A stretch of DNA of 7,160 nucleotides from contig JABDJF010000676.1 in the NCBI GenBank assembly GCA_013002645.1, positions 1-7,160 of the forward strand. Direction: 5' to 3'. The notes under the pieces are model-generated. The model worked only from the letters and a program-made list of their open reading frames with translations, did not search any database and had not been told where the DNA came from. Origin of the DNA: Myxococcales bacterium (GTDB lineage: Bacteria > Myxococcota_A > Polyangia > Polyangiales > Houyiibacteriaceae). This document shows, piece by piece, positions 5,356-7,160 of the stretch (positions are counted from its first letter, which is position 1; each line of letters opens with the position of its first letter). The position numbers were made by a program, and so were the translations under genes.

Positions 5356-6543
5356 TCAGCCCGTGCGGTCCAGGGCAGCGACCAGATCCGCGATCAGCTC
5401 CGCCGCGTCTTCGATGCCCACCGCGTAGCGAATGAGGTTGTTCGGGATGCCGATCGCCTCACGCTCTTCGTTGCTGAGCTCGAAATAACTCATCAGGGCC
5501 GGCTGCTCGATCAAGGACTCGACACCGCCCAGGCTGGGCGCGATTCTCGGTATCTGGCACGCGTCGACGACGCGGCTGGTTCCGTCGAGGTCGGCGTCGA
5601 CTTCGAACGTCACCACCCCGCCGAAGCCCGTCATCAGGCGCCTGGCCGTGTCGTGGTTGGGGTGCGACGGGAGTCCCGGAAACCAGACTCGGCGCACCCG
5701 AGGATGCTCCTCCAGGCGTTCCGCAAGCGCCTGCGCAGAGGCATTTTGCTGCTCGACACGGAGCGCCAGCGTCTTGATGCCTCGGTGGATGAGATAGGCA
5801 GCGTGCGGATCGAGGCAAGCGCCAAACACGCTTCTCAGGTCCCGAACCAGGGAGACGATTCCGGCCTTCCCCGCCACGACACCTCCGAGCACGTCGTTGT
5901 GGCCCGCCAGATACTTGGTCGCACTATGCACCACGATGTCGATTCCGAAGTTTGCAGGTTGGAAGTTGACCGGTGTCGCAAAGGTGCTGTCAATGAGCGT
6001 CTTGACTTTCTTCGCGCGACAGATCTCTGCAAGCGCCTCGAGGTCTGGAACCGTCTGGTAGGGATTGGTCGGCGCCTCCGCGATCACCAAACGCGTCTCT
6101 GGCCGAATGGCCTCCCTCAGTGCCTGCACGTCCGCGGGCGGGACGAGAGTGCTCGATACCCCAAAGCGTTCCAGGAAAGTCGTCACGAACTGACGCGTGC
6201 GGCGATAGCAATCAGAGAAGAGAATCACGTGGGAGCCGGACTTGACCAGCGCGAGAATGGTCGTGGTCATGGCGGCCATGCCGCTCGCGAACGCGGCTGC
6301 GTCCTCGGTGTTTTCGAGAGCGGCGACTTTCTCCTCGACCAACCGCACCGAGGGATTTCCGTAGCGTCCGTACTCCTCGCGTTCTTTTCGCCCTTCGAAA
6401 TACGCGATGAGCTCTGCGGTGTCGGCAAACGAATAGGTCGCCGTCTGGGTGATGGGGGCGACCAGTGCGTCGTACGGGTACGTCCTCGGTTCACCACCGT
6501 GAACCGCCAGCGTCTTCTGGGAGATATCCTTCTCGTCAGCCAC
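5356..6543 (-). CDS. metB: PLP-dependent trans-sulfuration enzyme, cystathionine gamma-synthase type
   Basis: Cytoplasmic Cys/Met-metabolism PLP enzyme of 395 aa, full length for the family. It would join an O-acyl-homoserine to cysteine to give cystathionine on the way to methionine. Key sites are YGRYGNP (58-64, phosphate/substrate loop), SGMAA (88-92), Y113 in SDCYRRTR for cofactor stacking, APTNP (157-161), D185 in LIDSTFATP for the pyridine nitrogen, and K210 in HSATKYLAGH as the Schiff-base lysine. The C-terminal half has GFGGVVTFEVD, SLGGVES and the QPALMSY and NNLIRYAVGIED segments, which resemble plant cystathionine gamma-synthase. The start is GTG at 6541-6543; an in-frame TAG lies 15-17 nt upstream and no obvious Shine-Dalgarno is present. 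The N-terminal QKTLAVHGG requires a start here. A beta-lyase or gamma-lyase activity cannot be excluded from sequence, so the symbol is a family-level guess. Confidence 0.88.
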   Translation of the reverse strand: MADEKDISQKTLAVHGGEPRTYPYDALVAPITQTATYSFADTAELIAYFEGRKEREEYGRYGNPSVRLVEEKVAALENTEDAAAFASGMAAMTTTILALVKSGSHVILFSDCYRRTRQFVTTFLERFGVSSTLVPPADVQALREAIRPETRLVIAEAPTNPYQTVPDLEALAEICRAKKVKTLIDSTFATPVNFQPANFGIDIVVHSATKYLAGHNDVLGGVVAGKAGIVSLVRDLRSVFGACLDPHAAYLIHRGIKTLALRVEQQNASAQALAERLEEHPRVRRVWFPGLPSHPNHDTARRLMTGFGGVVTFEVDADLDGTSRVVDACQIPRIAPSLGGVESLIEQPALMSYFELSNEEREAIGIPNNLIRYAVGIEDAAELIADLVAALDRTG

Positions 6544-6627
6544 CGAGGCGGGAGCCTAGGTGAGCGGATCTACGGGTGCAAGCACTGGTTCCGACCTCGC
6601 AGCGCCAGCTTTCTTCCCGCCAACGCG

Positions 6628-7160
6628 CTAGAGCTGCGTGCAGCTTCCTGACGTCTCATCGCGTACGCAGTCGAACGCAGGGTCACCCGCGCCGGGAACG
6701 GACGCCTGTCCGTTGCGTATGTAGAGCCGGTTGGTGGACGGGCCGGTGAACATCGGAGCAGACCCCGCGTAGATCACGGCGGCGTAATTCTCGGAATGCG
6801 TCAACGCGACCTCACCCACGGTCACGACAGAACCGCTGTGGAAGTTGACGTTGCCCGTGTCCCCGCTGCTTCCGGCGTAGGACACGACCACCTGGTCGAG
6901 AACCGATCCGTCGGAGCCCTGCGCGAAGTGGACGCCCTGCCAGAACGTGGGTGTCGCAATGTCCATGCTCGTGAACGTGATCGGATCGGCGATCGTGCCC
7001 TGTGCATCGAGCACGCCGTCGTTGCCCTCACCCACCCGAAGGCGACGATTGTTGGCGAAACGAAGCTCGCTCCCGGGTTCGATGGTCCAGATCGGCAAGG
7101 GATCGAAGGGGTTCGACTGCCGAAGCTCGAAGTCGCCGTGCATCATGTACGGAACGTCAT
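6628..7160 (-). CDS. Parallel beta-helix-type repeat protein, C-terminal part (N-terminus outside window)
   Basis: The frame is open to the window edge, reading DVPYMMHGDFELRQ, so the ATG at 7144-7146 is probably internal and the gene starts outside. The visible 176 residues contain the common extracellular repeat pattern: an opening strand, then WTIEPGSELRFANNRRLRVGE, GVLDAQGTIADPITFTS and FWQGVHFAQGSDGSVLDQVVVSYAGSS. GTxADPITFTS, WxGVHF and LDxVxVSYAG are typical rungs of right-handed beta-helix (polycopper-oxidase-like or pectate-lyase-like) repeats. The tail FDCVRDETSGSCTQL carries two cysteines eight residues apart, likely a disulfide in an exported protein. The rest of the protein, any signal peptide and any catalytic residue lie outside the window, so function is unknown. 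It stops 84 nt before the CGS-type gene, and no convincing terminator or strong promoter is visible in between. Confidence 0.75.
   Translation of the reverse strand, partial: DVPYMMHGDFELRQSNPFDPLPIWTIEPGSELRFANNRRLRVGEGNDGVLDAQGTIADPITFTSMDIATPTFWQGVHFAQGSDGSVLDQVVVSYAGSSGDTGNVNFHSGSVVTVGEVALTHSENYAAVIYAGSAPMFTGPSTNRLYIRNGQASVPGAGDPAFDCVRDETSGSCTQL

Noticed and set aside
6544..6627. Promoter for the CGS-type gene (TTGCAC, 17 bp, TAGGCT)
   Set aside because: Each hexamer matches consensus at only about 3 of 6 positions. The gap is short and the upstream gene may simply be co-transcribed, so the call is not supported.
5653..6651. A 332-codon open frame on the plus strand
   Set aside because: It is antisense to the cystathionine gamma-synthase-type gene and extends past its start. 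Its composition is Arg-rich and no domain is recognisable.
1..7160. CRISPR array, tRNA or rRNA gene, insertion sequence, riboswitch or attachment site
   Set aside because: Reading both strands showed no evenly spaced repeats, no cloverleaf-like element, no transposase or integrase motif and no recognisable riboswitch core.

Overview
The window is GC-rich and densely coded. Every supported gene lies on the minus strand, so transcription runs from high to low coordinates. GC-rich coding, the mix of gene families and a secreted-type beta-helix protein would fit a Myxococcota/deltaproteobacterial-type genome. That placement is an inference from style, and no phylogenetic marker was compared.

Reading in the direction of transcription: (1) 6628-7160 is the C-terminal part of a parallel beta-helix-type, probably exported protein that enters from outside the window. 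(2) 5356-6543 is a complete PLP-dependent cystathionine gamma-synthase-type enzyme with a GTG start, whose sequence recalls plant-type CGS. (3) 4881-5186 encodes a short HU/IHF-family DNA-bending protein. It sits behind a good sigma-70-type promoter (TTGACG, 16 bp, TATACT) and is followed 9 nt later by tyrS (3651-4871, tyrosyl-tRNA synthetase), so these two look like one transcription unit. (4) A long stem-loop (25-nt arms, 3588-3651) starts at the last base of the tyrS stop codon and separates it from the next unit. (5) The next unit opens with a TetR-type regulator (2961-3551). A perfect 13-bp palindrome lies 9 bases upstream of its start codon. The regulator is followed by a RetSat/CrtI-like FAD oxidoreductase (1288-2937), a flavin-reductase-fold protein (654-1238) and a CPG2-like M20 metallopeptidase (1-644, C-terminus outside the window), with gaps of 23, 49 and 9 nt.

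The first half is therefore best read as a self-regulated catabolic or modification operon: a TetR repressor, a FAD oxidoreductase acting on a hydrophobic or polyene-like substrate, a small flavin-binding protein and an amide- or peptide-cleaving enzyme. Substrate and pathway cannot be told from sequence alone. The second half is housekeeping: methionine biosynthesis, nucleoid architecture and tyrosine charging. I see no tRNA or rRNA gene, CRISPR array, transposon or phage gene, and no gene-free stretch longer than about 170 bp. Nothing here clearly amounts to a new system. The most interesting points are the four-gene TetR operon with its operator and stem-loop, and the plant-like CGS.
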